From Arthrobacter sp. Bz4 (GTDB taxonomy: Bacteria; Actinomycetota; Actinomycetes; Actinomycetales; Micrococcaceae), in the NCBI RefSeq assembly GCF_003075455.1, contig NZ_QDAE01000002.1:1-64000 (forward strand): a DNA stretch of 64,000 bases. The letters are read 5' to 3'. The notes under the pieces were generated by a model. The model did no database searches. It saw only the letters and a list, made by a program, of their open reading frames with translations, and had not been told where the DNA came from. A program made the translations under genes and the position numbers. Below, piece after piece: positions 49,990 through 58,534 of this stretch. Position 1 is the stretch's first letter, and every line of letters starts with the position of its first letter.

Positions 49990-50094
49990 TTAGCCGCCGA
50001 ACAGTGCTGACACGCGGGTCATGGTCTGGAAGATCCCATATGCCAAGGGAACGGTCACAAGGGCCCATACGAACGTGGTGCTTGCTACCTTCAT
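49990..50094 (-). CDS. MFS transporter small subunit (34 residues)
   Basis: The ATG at 50094 begins a 34-residue protein, MKVASTTFVWALVTVPLAYG and then IFQTMTRVSALFGG, with one membrane helix. It lies two bases past the stop of the MFS gene (TGA-GATG) on the same strand. This matches the recognised small subunits that follow OFA-type major facilitator genes in actinobacteria and proteobacteria. GGAGG lies seven bases upstream, inside the end of the MFS gene. It should associate with the transporter in the membrane. It was too short for routine gene calling. Confidence 0.75.
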   Translation of the reverse strand: MKVASTTFVWALVTVPLAYGIFQTMTRVSALFGG

Positions 50095-50095
50095 C

Positions 50096-51499
50096 TCATG
50101 CCTCCATAGCGGATTCTTTGGTGGACGTCCCGGATTCGGGAGCCGCCTTTGGTTCGTGGAACTTCGAGTCGACCGGCTTGATCATCAGGTTGGCGATGAA
50201 ACCGATAACCAGCAGACCCACCATGGTGAGCAGTGCCGGCTGGTAGGCGGCTGCGGTGAGCTCGCCTGGTGTGCCCTGAGCATCGAGGAAACCGTTGACG
50301 ATCAGTGGTCCGGCGATACCCGCGGCTGACCAGGCGGTCAGCAACCGGCCGTGAATGGCGCCGACCTGGTAGGTGCCGAAGAGGTCACGCAGGTAGGCAG
50401 GAACGGTAGCGAAGCCGCCGCCGTAGAAGGAAATGATGAAGAAGGCCAGGAACACGAAGAGGATCGTGGTGCCCGCGCCGGCGAGCGCCAGCGTGGTGTA
50501 CAGCAATGCGCCAACACCCAAATAGATCATGTAGATCCGCTTGCGACCAATGATGTCTGAGGTGGAGGACCAGACGAAGCGACCGGCCATGTTTCCAATC
50601 GACAACAACCCAACGAACCCACCGGCGACAGCAACGGTGACCGCGGTGGAGCCGTCTGCCTCGCGGAAGAAGTCCTGGATCATTGGGGACGCCTGCTCAA
50701 GGATGCCGATACCTGCCGTGACGTTGCAGAAGAGCACGATCCAGACCAGCCAGAACTGCTTGGTCTTGATGGAGTTCTTGGCCGAGACGTTATCGGAGGT
50801 TACGAGCGCTTTGGTCTTGATTGTTGAGGGGTCGAAGCCTTCTGGCTTCCAGTCAGCTGCGGGGACCTTGATGGTGAACGCACCGAACATCATGTACACG
50901 AGGTAAATGGCTGCGAGGGTGAGGAAGAGCATGCCCACCGAATCGCCGCTGGCTACCCAGCCCTCGACGTCGGAGTTCGGGTCATACATCCGCAACAGCT
51001 GGGTGGAGAGGGGGCTGGCGATCAGGGCGCCGCCACCGAAGCCCATGATGGCCATACCGGTAGCCAGCCCTGGCCTGTCCGGGAACCATTTGATCAGGGT
51101 CGAAACCGGGGAGATGTAACCGATGCCAAGACCGATGCCACCGATGAAGCCGTAGCCCAGGTAGACGAGCCACAGCTGGTTGGTGAAGATTCCGAGTGAG
51201 CCGACAAGGAAACCACCGGTCCAGAAAAGAGCCGAGGTGAACATGGCCATGCGGGGGCCGTTCTTATCTACCCAGGTGCCCATCACTGCGGCCGACAGGC
51301 CCAGCATCACGATGGCGATCGAGAAGATCACGCCGATCTGCGTCAGGCTCGCATCGAAGTGCTCAACCAGGGCGTTCTTGTACACGCTGGTGGCGTATGC
51401 CTGGCCGATACAGAGATGCACCGCCAGGGCTGCGGGGGGGATCAACCAACGGTTAAACCCGGGCGGGGCGATGGTGTGTTCGCGGGCAAGCCAACTCAT
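50096..51499 (-). CDS. OFA family MFS transporter (oxalate/formate antiporter-like)
   Basis: A 467-residue permease with 12 helices. The N-terminus (RWLIPPAALAVHLCIGQAYATSVYKNAL) and the loop GTWVDKNGPRMAMF, with GIGLGIGYISPVSTLIKWFPDRPGLATGMAIMGFGGGALI, are strongly typical of the OFA family, which exchanges oxalate and formate or transports other monocarboxylates such as pyruvate or lactate. The ATG at 51499 follows AAGGAG; a TTG one codon earlier is less likely. The stop is next to the small-subunit gene. The substrate is not decided by sequence. Confidence 0.9.
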   Translation of the reverse strand: MSWLAREHTIAPPGFNRWLIPPAALAVHLCIGQAYATSVYKNALVEHFDASLTQIGVIFSIAIVMLGLSAAVMGTWVDKNGPRMAMFTSALFWTGGFLVGSLGIFTNQLWLVYLGYGFIGGIGLGIGYISPVSTLIKWFPDRPGLATGMAIMGFGGGALIASPLSTQLLRMYDPNSDVEGWVASGDSVGMLFLTLAAIYLVYMMFGAFTIKVPAADWKPEGFDPSTIKTKALVTSDNVSAKNSIKTKQFWLVWIVLFCNVTAGIGILEQASPMIQDFFREADGSTAVTVAVAGGFVGLLSIGNMAGRFVWSSTSDIIGRKRIYMIYLGVGALLYTTLALAGAGTTILFVFLAFFIISFYGGGFATVPAYLRDLFGTYQVGAIHGRLLTAWSAAGIAGPLIVNGFLDAQGTPGELTAAAYQPALLTMVGLLVIGFIANLMIKPVDSKFHEPKAAPESGTSTKESAMEA

Positions 51500-51652
51500 C
51501 AATGTCTCCTTCGTGCTGGAACGGTGGGTACTGTCAGGACCGCGGGCGCTGACGCTGCGTGAAATTGTTCAATATTCAACCTCACTAAGGGTAGACGAAG
51601 ATCACATAATAGTTTGAACGGGCAACCGATGAGTTTTGACGACCTGGTCGAC

Positions 51653-52444
51653 TCAGGAACGGGGCGCGAGCGCTGCGTAGTAGCCCGGGATCTGCTCCGG
51701 CTCGCCCTTCGCCCGCATGGCAACAGCGTTAATGGTCACCGGACCGTCCTCGAGCACAGCCCAGGACTCGTCGTCGAAGGCTGACTGACGTTCGGCGGGG
51801 CCGAAATGACCGGGTTTCGGCAGACCGCCGATGGCGAGCTCCAACGGTTTGGGAATCCTGCCGGGCGAGGCGCCAAGGCGCGAAATGTAGCTGAGCGCGT
51901 CGCCTCGATAGTTGGTTTCCACCAGAAAAACCCGCCCCTGGGGCCCGACCAAGGATTTGAGCGTGGCGGCCAGGGCAGTGCGGGCCGCCGGGTCGAGGAC
52001 GTGGAAGACGCCCCGGACGAAGACGTTCGAGTGGCCAAAGTCGGCTGCCAGGAGCTCGCCGGCCCCCGGAGCGGTGCAGTCGGCGGTGCGATAGTCCACG
52101 TTGCTGAGGTGAGCCGATTCGGTCAGCGCACGGGACGTGGCACTCGAGGCGACGTCCACCCCTACAGCCAGGGGGAAGTGGGCGGCCAGCAACCGGGTGA
52201 ATGCACCGTTGCCGCAGCCGATATCAATGACCGGCAGCGCAGGGTTCAGGGTGCGGCTGAGGCCGGGAAGGTAGCTATTGAACTCCTGGTCCCCGCCAGC
52301 GTCCCACAACACGTCGCCGTCGGACCCTGTGCTTTGAATCCGGTGCCAATAGTTTTCCCAGGCGACATTACGATCCCTGGGCACCCCTGAGGAGAGCCTG
52401 ATGACCGCAGGCAGCAGGAGGTATTTCTTCGGGAATGTCGGCAC
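51653..52444 (-). CDS. Class I SAM-dependent methyltransferase
   Basis: A 263-residue methyltransferase. The SAM motif VIDIGCGNGAFTRLLAAHF lies near residue 72, followed by GVDVASSATSRAL (motif post I), DYRTADCTAPG and a NVFVRGVFHVLDPAARTALAATLKSLVGPQGRVFLVET region. The C-terminal part is atypical. The target is unknown; similar proteins methylate small molecules. It lies in an isolated position between the MFS gene and the GGDEF-EAL gene. Confidence 0.85.
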   Translation of the reverse strand: MPTFPKKYLLLPAVIRLSSGVPRDRNVAWENYWHRIQSTGSDGDVLWDAGGDQEFNSYLPGLSRTLNPALPVIDIGCGNGAFTRLLAAHFPLAVGVDVASSATSRALTESAHLSNVDYRTADCTAPGAGELLAADFGHSNVFVRGVFHVLDPAARTALAATLKSLVGPQGRVFLVETNYRGDALSYISRLGASPGRIPKPLELAIGGLPKPGHFGPAERQSAFDDESWAVLEDGPVTINAVAMRAKGEPEQIPGYYAALAPRS

Positions 52445-52497
52445 GCGTCAACACTAAACCCTCAGCGAGGGCAATCCTTTACCGATTAGCCCTGCCA

Positions 52498-53985
52498 TTA
52501 CTGCCGCCTCTGCCGCCGGCCGAAAAAGTAACCCTGACCGTAATCGCAGCCCATTCGGTTCAGTAGCCTGGCCTGGTCAGCCGTCTCAATTCCCTCCGCG
52601 ACCGAGAGGAGACCAGCCGCTTCGATCAGTTGCAGGACGGCAGCGACAAACTTCAACCTCGGATCATCGACAATGTCTTCGATCAGCGAGCTGTCCATTT
52701 TCACCGCCTGGGCGGGAAGTTTCCTGAGGTAGCTGATGGACGAGTAGCCGGTACCGAAGTCATCGATTTCGACACCGACGCCAAGCTCCCGCAGCCCGAG
52801 CAAATTGGCGGAGCTCGCCTCCGGATCAGTCATCAGGGAAGTCTCAGTAATCTCGACGATAAACCGATCGGTGGGAACAGCATGCCTGGCGAGGGCCCGA
52901 TCGATGAGGTCAGCCAGACCGGGGGCCCTGCTTTCAGCGGCGGACAAGTTGATTCGGACGGCAAAGTCCCGACCATCCAACACATCCCCCCAGTCTCCGA
53001 GCTGAGCAGCGACCGCGTTAATCATCCATTCACCGATATCGACGACCAGTCCACTCTCCTCCGCTATCCCAATGAAATGGTCCGGATAGAGCAGCCCACG
53101 GTCCGGGTGCTGCCAGCGCACCAGAGCCTCGGCGCCAATAATCGTGGAGGTCTGAAGGGAGACCAGCGGCTGGTAATGAACTCTGAGCTGGCCTGCTGGG
53201 ATGGCCTGACGCAGCTCCTCGAGAATGGTGAAACGCTCGTGCGTCGCTTGCAGCATGGCTGGGTGAAACACCTGGACATTGCTGCGGCCAAGGTTCTTCG
53301 CCACATACATTGCAGTATCGGCGTCGCGCATCATGTCTTCGCCCGACTGCCCGGCTTCACCGCACCGGACACCGATACTCGCCAGGATGCGGATGCTGGT
53401 TTCGGAAACGATCATCGCCGGCCGCAACGCGTAAAGGATACGCTCAGCGATTTCACAGGCGATCTCGTCGGCAGTTTGCGGCAACAAGACCGCAAACTCG
53501 TCGCCGCCCAGCCGTGCCACAGTATCGGATTCCCGGACGGTCGATTCAAGACGACGTCCCACTTCGATCAGCACCTGGTCGCCGGCAGAATGGCCGAGGC
53601 TATCGTTCACCGCTTTGAACGCGTCAAGATCCAGCAGAATCAATGCCGCAGGTTGCACCCCTGCGGCCGCGGCCAGCGTTTCGTCGTCAATCCGTCGGCG
53701 CAGCAAGGTTCGGTTCGGGAGACCGGTGAGACTGTCATACATAGCCATTCGTTCCAACTCGACCTGGGCCGCGTGCAAGCGGGCGGTCCGGTCACGGACC
53801 CGCTGCTCCAGGTCTTCATAGAGAACTTCGAGTTCCTCGGCCAGGAGATTCACACCGCTGATCACGGCGTCCATTGAATCCCGGGCGGGAGAAACTTCCA
53901 TCCTGGCTGACAGGTCTCCGGAGGAGAGCCGGACAATTCCCTCCACCAAGGCGTCGAGCCGCTTGTCCACAAACTCTTCCGCCAC
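52498..53985 (-). CDS. GGDEF-EAL cyclic-di-GMP enzyme
   Basis: A 495-residue cytosolic protein with a HAMP-like N-terminus (about 1-55), a coiled linker, a GGDEF domain (about 80-235; RLGGDEF at 158-164) and an EAL domain (about 250-490; EAL at 286-288, plus DDFGTGYSS, VKMDSSLI and VAEGIET). Both motifs are intact, so it could make and break cyclic di-GMP; which activity dominates is unclear. Its ATG at 53985 abuts the stop of the preceding STAS-like gene, so the two work together. No membrane helices are present. Confidence 0.9.
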   Translation of the reverse strand: MAEEFVDKRLDALVEGIVRLSSGDLSARMEVSPARDSMDAVISGVNLLAEELEVLYEDLEQRVRDRTARLHAAQVELERMAMYDSLTGLPNRTLLRRRIDDETLAAAAGVQPAALILLDLDAFKAVNDSLGHSAGDQVLIEVGRRLESTVRESDTVARLGGDEFAVLLPQTADEIACEIAERILYALRPAMIVSETSIRILASIGVRCGEAGQSGEDMMRDADTAMYVAKNLGRSNVQVFHPAMLQATHERFTILEELRQAIPAGQLRVHYQPLVSLQTSTIIGAEALVRWQHPDRGLLYPDHFIGIAEESGLVVDIGEWMINAVAAQLGDWGDVLDGRDFAVRINLSAAESRAPGLADLIDRALARHAVPTDRFIVEITETSLMTDPEASSANLLGLRELGVGVEIDDFGTGYSSISYLRKLPAQAVKMDSSLIEDIVDDPRLKFVAAVLQLIEAAGLLSVAEGIETADQARLLNRMGCDYGQGYFFGRRQRRQ

Positions 53986-54366
53986 TTACCTCTCCTTCAG
54001 CCAGCCAAGCGCGGCCGGTTCGGAGGTGAAGAATTTTGTGGGGCACGGTAGCGAGCTCACGCCCAGAATGAAGTTGGCAATGACCTTATCCACCTGCGAG
54101 GAGCCCAGGAGCGCAATCCGCGAGGCCGAGCACGGCAGACCGAACACCGTTCGCGCTCCCCGGCTGACGGCCTTCGTTGTCGCCATGTCAACGAGCATGG
54201 GGAGGCTTTCCCCAGCGCACAGCTTGTTCACCTGATCCATTGCCAGGCGGGCGTCGGCTTCAGTGATTGAGATGCCTCGCGCCCACCGCAGCCTCAGGAT
54301 GTTGTCCGCACCGCGACTGAGGGTGGCGTCAATCCCCTGCACGCCGTCCGGCGGGAGCTCACCCAC
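53986..54366 (-). CDS. STAS/SpoIIAA-like protein
   Basis: A 126-residue protein reading LRLRWARGISITEADARLAMDQVNKL, LPMLVDMATTKAVSRGARTVFG and VIANFILGVSSLPCPTKFFTSEPAALGWL. This resembles the STAS/SpoIIAA-like actinobacterial families that act as small signalling or binding modules. It starts at the GTG at 54366. It is immediately upstream of the GGDEF-EAL gene with no gap, a pairing that suggests it conveys a signal to the cyclic-di-GMP enzyme. This is inferred from the layout. Confidence 0.7.
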   Translation of the reverse strand: MGELPPDGVQGIDATLSRGADNILRLRWARGISITEADARLAMDQVNKLCAGESLPMLVDMATTKAVSRGARTVFGLPCSASRIALLGSSQVDKVIANFILGVSSLPCPTKFFTSEPAALGWLKER

Positions 54367-54494
54367 AACGGATCCTTCGGTAGCCCAACGCGCGCGACCA
54401 GGCGGAGGGGAGAGGGAAATATAATTCGGCGGGGGCCATGGTTACAGCATAGAACCTTCGGGGCGCCGCCCCGGAATGAGTCGGTCCCCCCGGA

Positions 54495-56621
54495 TCAACC
54501 CGCCATCACCCGCGCCAGGGCGGCAAACCGCTCATTGTCCGGCAGGTCCTCGAGGAGCACTGACTGGCCGTCAGATCCGGCGAGGGGGATCCGCCAGTTG
54601 GGGTACTCGTCCTTGGTCCCCGGTTGGTTCTGGGTGCGCCGCTCCCCCACCGCATCCGTCAGCGCGACGCCGAGCAGCACCGAAGGAGTTCGCACAATGA
54701 ACCGGTGCAGCGCTTCTACAGTTGATTCCACCGTGTCGGCGGCGCCTCCGGCAGTTGGTCCCGTCACTGCACGGACCAGTGCCAGCACCGAGTCCTGGGC
54801 GGCCTGGTCGGCCGAGCGTTCTTCCTCAACCGGTCGGTTCAGCAACCCAAGTGACTCCCGCAGGTCAACGTGTTCGCCCGCCAGGTACCCGGCGGACGGC
54901 GGCAGGTCGTGGGTGGTGACGCTGGTCAGGCATGCCTGGCGGTAGCTTTCGGGACGGCGCGGGCCGTCGTCGTCGTGCTCGAACCAGAGGATCGAGGTGC
55001 CCAGGATGCCGCGCTCGGCCAGGTAGTCCTGCACCCCGGGCTCAAACACGCCGAGATCTTCGCCGATGACGACGGCGCCGGCCCGCTGCGCTTCGAGGGC
55101 CAGGATGCCGATGAGCGCCTCGTGGTCGTAATAGACGTAGGTGCCGTCGCCGGACCCGCCGCCGGCGGGGATCCACCAGAGGCGAAACAGGCCGAGGATG
55201 TGGTCCACGCGGATACCACCGGCGTGTTTGAGGACCGTGCGCAGCATGTCCCGATAGGCGGTGTACCCGGATTCGGCCAGGCGGCCAGGATGCCACGGCG
55301 GCTGGCTCCAGTCCTGGCCCTGCTGGTTGAACATGTCTGGTGGTGCGCCGACGCTAATCCCTTCCGCGAGGACGCTGCGCAGGGACCACGCGTCGGACCC
55401 GTGGGAGTGCACGCCGACGGCCAGGTCATGGATGATACCGATGGTCATCCCGGCGTCGAGCGCGCCCTGCTGCGTTGCGGCAAGCTGCTCATCGCAGAGC
55501 CATTGCAGCCAGAGGTAGAACCCGATCCGGTCCGCCAGGGCTACGCGCCGGGTGTCGAGGTAGGACTGGTCGTCCCATTCGGGTGCTCCCGCGGGCAGGG
55601 TTTCTGCGAGCGCGCACCAGAGGGCGAAGCTTTCCAGGCCCTCACCTTCCTGCGCCCGAAACTCATCGAAGGAACGTTGTCTTTCGTCGCTCAGTGGCAC
55701 CTGGTGGATGCTCTCCAGCGCGCTGAGCTTCGCGGCGTAGCTGCTGTCCCGGTCCAGAATGTCAGCGTCGCTGTTGGCCTGCCGCAGGGTCACAGCATCG
55801 TGTTCGATGGCATCCCGCGCCCCGGCAGTCAACGCCGCGTACTCGGGGACGTTCTCCACCCGAAGATAAAGCGGGTTGAAGAAGCGCCGGGTAGACGGCA
55901 GATACGGTGAGGGTTCGACAGGAGGAGCGGGTTCGGCGGCATGCAAGGGGTTAATCAGCACAAACCCCGCCCCCCTGCTCGCCGAGAAGGCTGCCAGCTG
56001 ACCCAAGTCAGCGATGTCCCCGACCCCCCACGAGTCCTTGGACCGCACCGAGTACAGCTGGGCCATCAGCCCCCAGGTTCGGTTGAGCCGCGCCGTGGTG
56101 TTCAGCCGCTGTGGAGTCACAACCAGTGTGCACTCTGCGACGGCGCCATCGGCCTGGACCGCGTGCAGGGTATGCCACCCGAGCGGCAAATCACCCGGGA
56201 GGGTGAGGTGCAGGCGTTCCAGGGGGACGCCGTCGATCTCTGACTGCTCAACGGCGCTGCCGGACAGCTCCAGTTCCCTCAGCTGTCCGTCTTCGAGCAA
56301 GAGGCGAATGGTCGGCCGGCTTCCCGCTGGGGTAATAATCGGAACGTCCTGGACCACCGTTTCCCGGCCGACGACGACGGGAGGGAGCGTCCGCCGCCAG
56401 GGAGCCGTTTCGGCGTCGTGCAGCGCCCGGACGGCGTCGTCGTTCGTTTCGCAGGCAACACCGAGCGCGCTCAGCACTTTCGTCAGGGTCTGCGGGCTGA
56501 CACTCTTTTCCTGGCCGTCCCAGCCCCGGAACGCTGTGCCCACGCGGTGAGCCTCGGCGAGGCGGATCAGGAGGTCTGGCTCGGGTGGTCTGGACGTGCT
56601 GGATGTTTCGGTTGCAGGCAT
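54495..56621 (-). CDS. malQ: 4-alpha-glucanotransferase
   Basis: A 708-residue GH77 amylomaltase that transfers alpha-1,4-glucan segments between malto-oligosaccharides. After an actinobacterial N-terminal beta-rich domain (about 1-165) comes the catalytic barrel, with RTWGLMAQLYSVRSKDSWGVGDIADL (about 180), GAGFVLINPLHAAEPAPPVEPSPY, the nucleophile in GGIRVDHILGLFRLWW and the acid in VVIGEDLGV. The C-terminal MPNQPGTKDEYPNWRIPL-like segment (TQNQPGTKDEYPNWRIPL) is a family hallmark. It functions in maltose/glycogen metabolism in the cytoplasm and is transcribed alone. Confidence 0.95.
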   Translation of the reverse strand: MPATETSSTSRPPEPDLLIRLAEAHRVGTAFRGWDGQEKSVSPQTLTKVLSALGVACETNDDAVRALHDAETAPWRRTLPPVVVGRETVVQDVPIITPAGSRPTIRLLLEDGQLRELELSGSAVEQSEIDGVPLERLHLTLPGDLPLGWHTLHAVQADGAVAECTLVVTPQRLNTTARLNRTWGLMAQLYSVRSKDSWGVGDIADLGQLAAFSASRGAGFVLINPLHAAEPAPPVEPSPYLPSTRRFFNPLYLRVENVPEYAALTAGARDAIEHDAVTLRQANSDADILDRDSSYAAKLSALESIHQVPLSDERQRSFDEFRAQEGEGLESFALWCALAETLPAGAPEWDDQSYLDTRRVALADRIGFYLWLQWLCDEQLAATQQGALDAGMTIGIIHDLAVGVHSHGSDAWSLRSVLAEGISVGAPPDMFNQQGQDWSQPPWHPGRLAESGYTAYRDMLRTVLKHAGGIRVDHILGLFRLWWIPAGGGSGDGTYVYYDHEALIGILALEAQRAGAVVIGEDLGVFEPGVQDYLAERGILGTSILWFEHDDDGPRRPESYRQACLTSVTTHDLPPSAGYLAGEHVDLRESLGLLNRPVEEERSADQAAQDSVLALVRAVTGPTAGGAADTVESTVEALHRFIVRTPSVLLGVALTDAVGERRTQNQPGTKDEYPNWRIPLAGSDGQSVLLEDLPDNERFAALARVMAG

Positions 56622-56667
56622 ACCCTCAAACCTAGGGGGTTGAGAGGTGGTTCGCTACGCTGAACCG

Positions 56668-56952
56668 ATGAATGAACAGCAGCAAACCCGGCTCACAGCG
56701 ACCGTGACCGGAACCGTGCAGGGTGTCGGGTTCCGCTATTACACCCGCAAACGGGCTCTGGCGCTGGGGCTCTCAGGCATCGCCTCGAACCGGGCAGACG
56801 GGTCAGTGCTGATCGTGGCCGAGGGCGCCGACCGGGCGGTCCATGAACTGGCCTCCTGGCTTGGCTCCGCCGCCGCTCCCGGACGGGTGAACGACGTCGA
56901 CGGGTCCTACGGTGCTCCGACCGGCGAGTTCACTGATTTCTCAACCGAATAA
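56668..56952 (+). CDS. Acylphosphatase
   Basis: A 94-residue acylphosphatase that hydrolyses acyl phosphates such as acetyl phosphate. The active-site motif GTVQGVGFRYYTRKRA includes the catalytic arginine, and GIASNRADGSVLIVAEG includes the asparagine. The rest of the fold (VHELASWLGSAAAPGRVNDVD) fits. The ATG at 56668 is used. Given the nearby phosphoketolase (35 kb away) this could affect acetyl phosphate, but that link is speculative. It is divergent from malQ. Confidence 0.9.
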   Translation: MNEQQQTRLTATVTGTVQGVGFRYYTRKRALALGLSGIASNRADGSVLIVAEGADRAVHELASWLGSAAAPGRVNDVDGSYGAPTGEFTDFSTE

Positions 56953-57006
56953 GTCCCGCTGGGCGGCCGGCTGGCACCTTCCGCGTGCGGGAAACTCGAA
57001 CCAGGC

Positions 57007-57555
57007 CTACCGGACCCAGACGTGCGGGGCGGGGCGCCTGGTGCTGGGCAATGAGTTGTTCAGGCGCCACTCGTGGATCCATTCCGGCAGGACCAGGGCG
57101 GCAGGGGGCTGCCCCAGGGCGGCGAAAATGTCTTCGTTGCTGACCGGGCCGTTCTTGGAGACCAGCCGGGTGGCGATGACCGCCTTGGCGTAGATTTCGC
57201 CACCACTGACCATCCGCTGCTCGAAGTAGATGGCACGCTCGTCGAACCCGACAATGCGGGTCTCGATGGTGTACTGCTGACCCAGGGTCAGGGATTTGCG
57301 GAAGCTGATGGTCTCGCCGTTGGCTACCGGGCTCCAGCCCCTACGCCGCATCATTGACCAGGTGCCGCTGCGGATCATCAGGTCGAACCGGCCCAGGTCC
57401 ATGAGGGAGAAATACATGCCGTTGTTGACATGCATTGCGATGTCAATGTCCGTGGGCAGGACGCGGAGCGGCAATGAAGACTCTCCCCAGATACTCAACT
57501 TTGGGCGGCGTCTGGAGGTGAACAGGGTCAGCAGGGTCCGAAACAGAAGGTGCAT
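57007..57555 (-). CDS. Hotdog-fold acyl-CoA thioesterase
   Basis: A 182-residue thioesterase-like protein. The hotdog core shows RVLPTDIDIAMHVNNGMYFSLMDLGRFDLMIRSG, with the 4HBT_2-type DxDxxxHVNN motif, and IETRIVGFDERAIYFEQRMVSGGEIYAKAVIATR. A basic N-terminus (LFRTLLTLFTSRRRPKL) may touch the membrane. It probably hydrolyses acyl-CoA thioesters; the substrate is not known. Confidence 0.82.
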   Translation of the reverse strand: MHLLFRTLLTLFTSRRRPKLSIWGESSLPLRVLPTDIDIAMHVNNGMYFSLMDLGRFDLMIRSGTWSMMRRRGWSPVANGETISFRKSLTLGQQYTIETRIVGFDERAIYFEQRMVSGGEIYAKAVIATRLVSKNGPVSNEDIFAALGQPPAALVLPEWIHEWRLNNSLPSTRRPAPHVWVR

Positions 57556-57687
57556 GAACCTATATTACCGGCCAGTAACATTCGGGATGCAAGCACGCGA
57601 TGAGTCTTTGCGGCCGGACGAGCCCCGCACCGGTTCCTGGCCGCCGGGCTCACGGCCTTCCGCCGGCATTGTGCCTAGACTCGGGTA

Positions 57688-58428
57688 ATGACAGCTCCGT
57701 ATCCGTACGCCCTTCCCTTCGACCGGTACCGTGCGCTGCTGGCCCGCGACCACTCCCGGATGGTTGAGTTGGCACCCTCGGCCCTGATCTCTGCGGTATC
57801 CGCCTGCCCGGGCTGGACCGGGGAGGACCTGATTCGCCACACGGCGATGGTGTACCTTCACAAGTCCGAGTCCATCCGGACCGGTGCCAGGCCGACCGGG
57901 ACCTGGCCGCCACCAGAGCTGGACCAGATGCAGCCGATCCCCGCGCTGCAACAGTGCTACGCGCGGCTGATGGACCAGTTCGATGCCCACGCACCAACGG
58001 ATCCGGCTTTCACCTGGGTCAAGGACGACCAGACGGTCGGCTTCTGGATCCGCAGGCTCGCCCACGAAACGTCCATCCACCGCTATGACCTCGAATCCGC
58101 GCTGGGCCATCCCCACCCAATCGACCCCGACCTTGCGGTGGACGGCATCGATGAAATCCTCACCGTGATGCTCGTCCGGAGCAAGCCCGACGACGACGCC
58201 AGCGGCGCCACCATCACCCTGCGGAGCGCAGGACTAGCCTGGACCCTGGCTATCGCCCCGGACGTCGTCACCCTTGAACGCCAGGTCAGTGACCGGGCTG
58301 ATGCCCAGATCAGCGGCAGGCCCGCCGAGTTGCTGCTCTGGCTCTGGGGCCGTGGACCACTGCCGGAAGGAAACCCGCAGAGCGGCGCGGCGGACGAACT
58401 CCGACGACGTCTGGCTTCAGCCACCTAG
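57688..58428 (+). CDS. Maleylpyruvate isomerase family mycothiol-dependent enzyme
   Basis: A 246-residue DinB-fold protein. Features of the mycothiol-dependent maleylpyruvate isomerase family are LVSACPGWTGEDLIRHTAMVYLHKSESI (ISAVSACPGWTGEDLIRHTAMVY), the metal histidines around H in RHTAMVY and in WIRRLAHETSIHRYDLESA, and a C-terminal SCP2-like region (ADAQISGRPAELLLWLWGR). Such proteins transfer or isomerise using mycothiol, the thiol of actinobacteria; the substrate is unknown. The gene stands alone and supports the actinobacterial assignment. Confidence 0.85.
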   Translation: MTAPYPYALPFDRYRALLARDHSRMVELAPSALISAVSACPGWTGEDLIRHTAMVYLHKSESIRTGARPTGTWPPPELDQMQPIPALQQCYARLMDQFDAHAPTDPAFTWVKDDQTVGFWIRRLAHETSIHRYDLESALGHPHPIDPDLAVDGIDEILTVMLVRSKPDDDASGATITLRSAGLAWTLAIAPDVVTLERQVSDRADAQISGRPAELLLWLWGRGPLPEGNPQSGAADELRRRLASAT

Positions 58429-58534
58429 GGCAGCGACCCTGGGCCGCCACCTCACCGTAGTGATGCCGGAGGACGACCTGACAACGGCAACACCCCGACG
58501 GCTACCCCGGGTTCCGCCGCGACCGCGAACAACG

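Noticed and set aside
52630-53877. 415-codon open frame on the plus strand
   Set aside because: It is antisense to the GGDEF-EAL gene, in which all catalytic motifs are intact.
54870-55910. 346-codon open frame on the plus strand
   Set aside because: It is antisense to malQ and has no recognisable domain.
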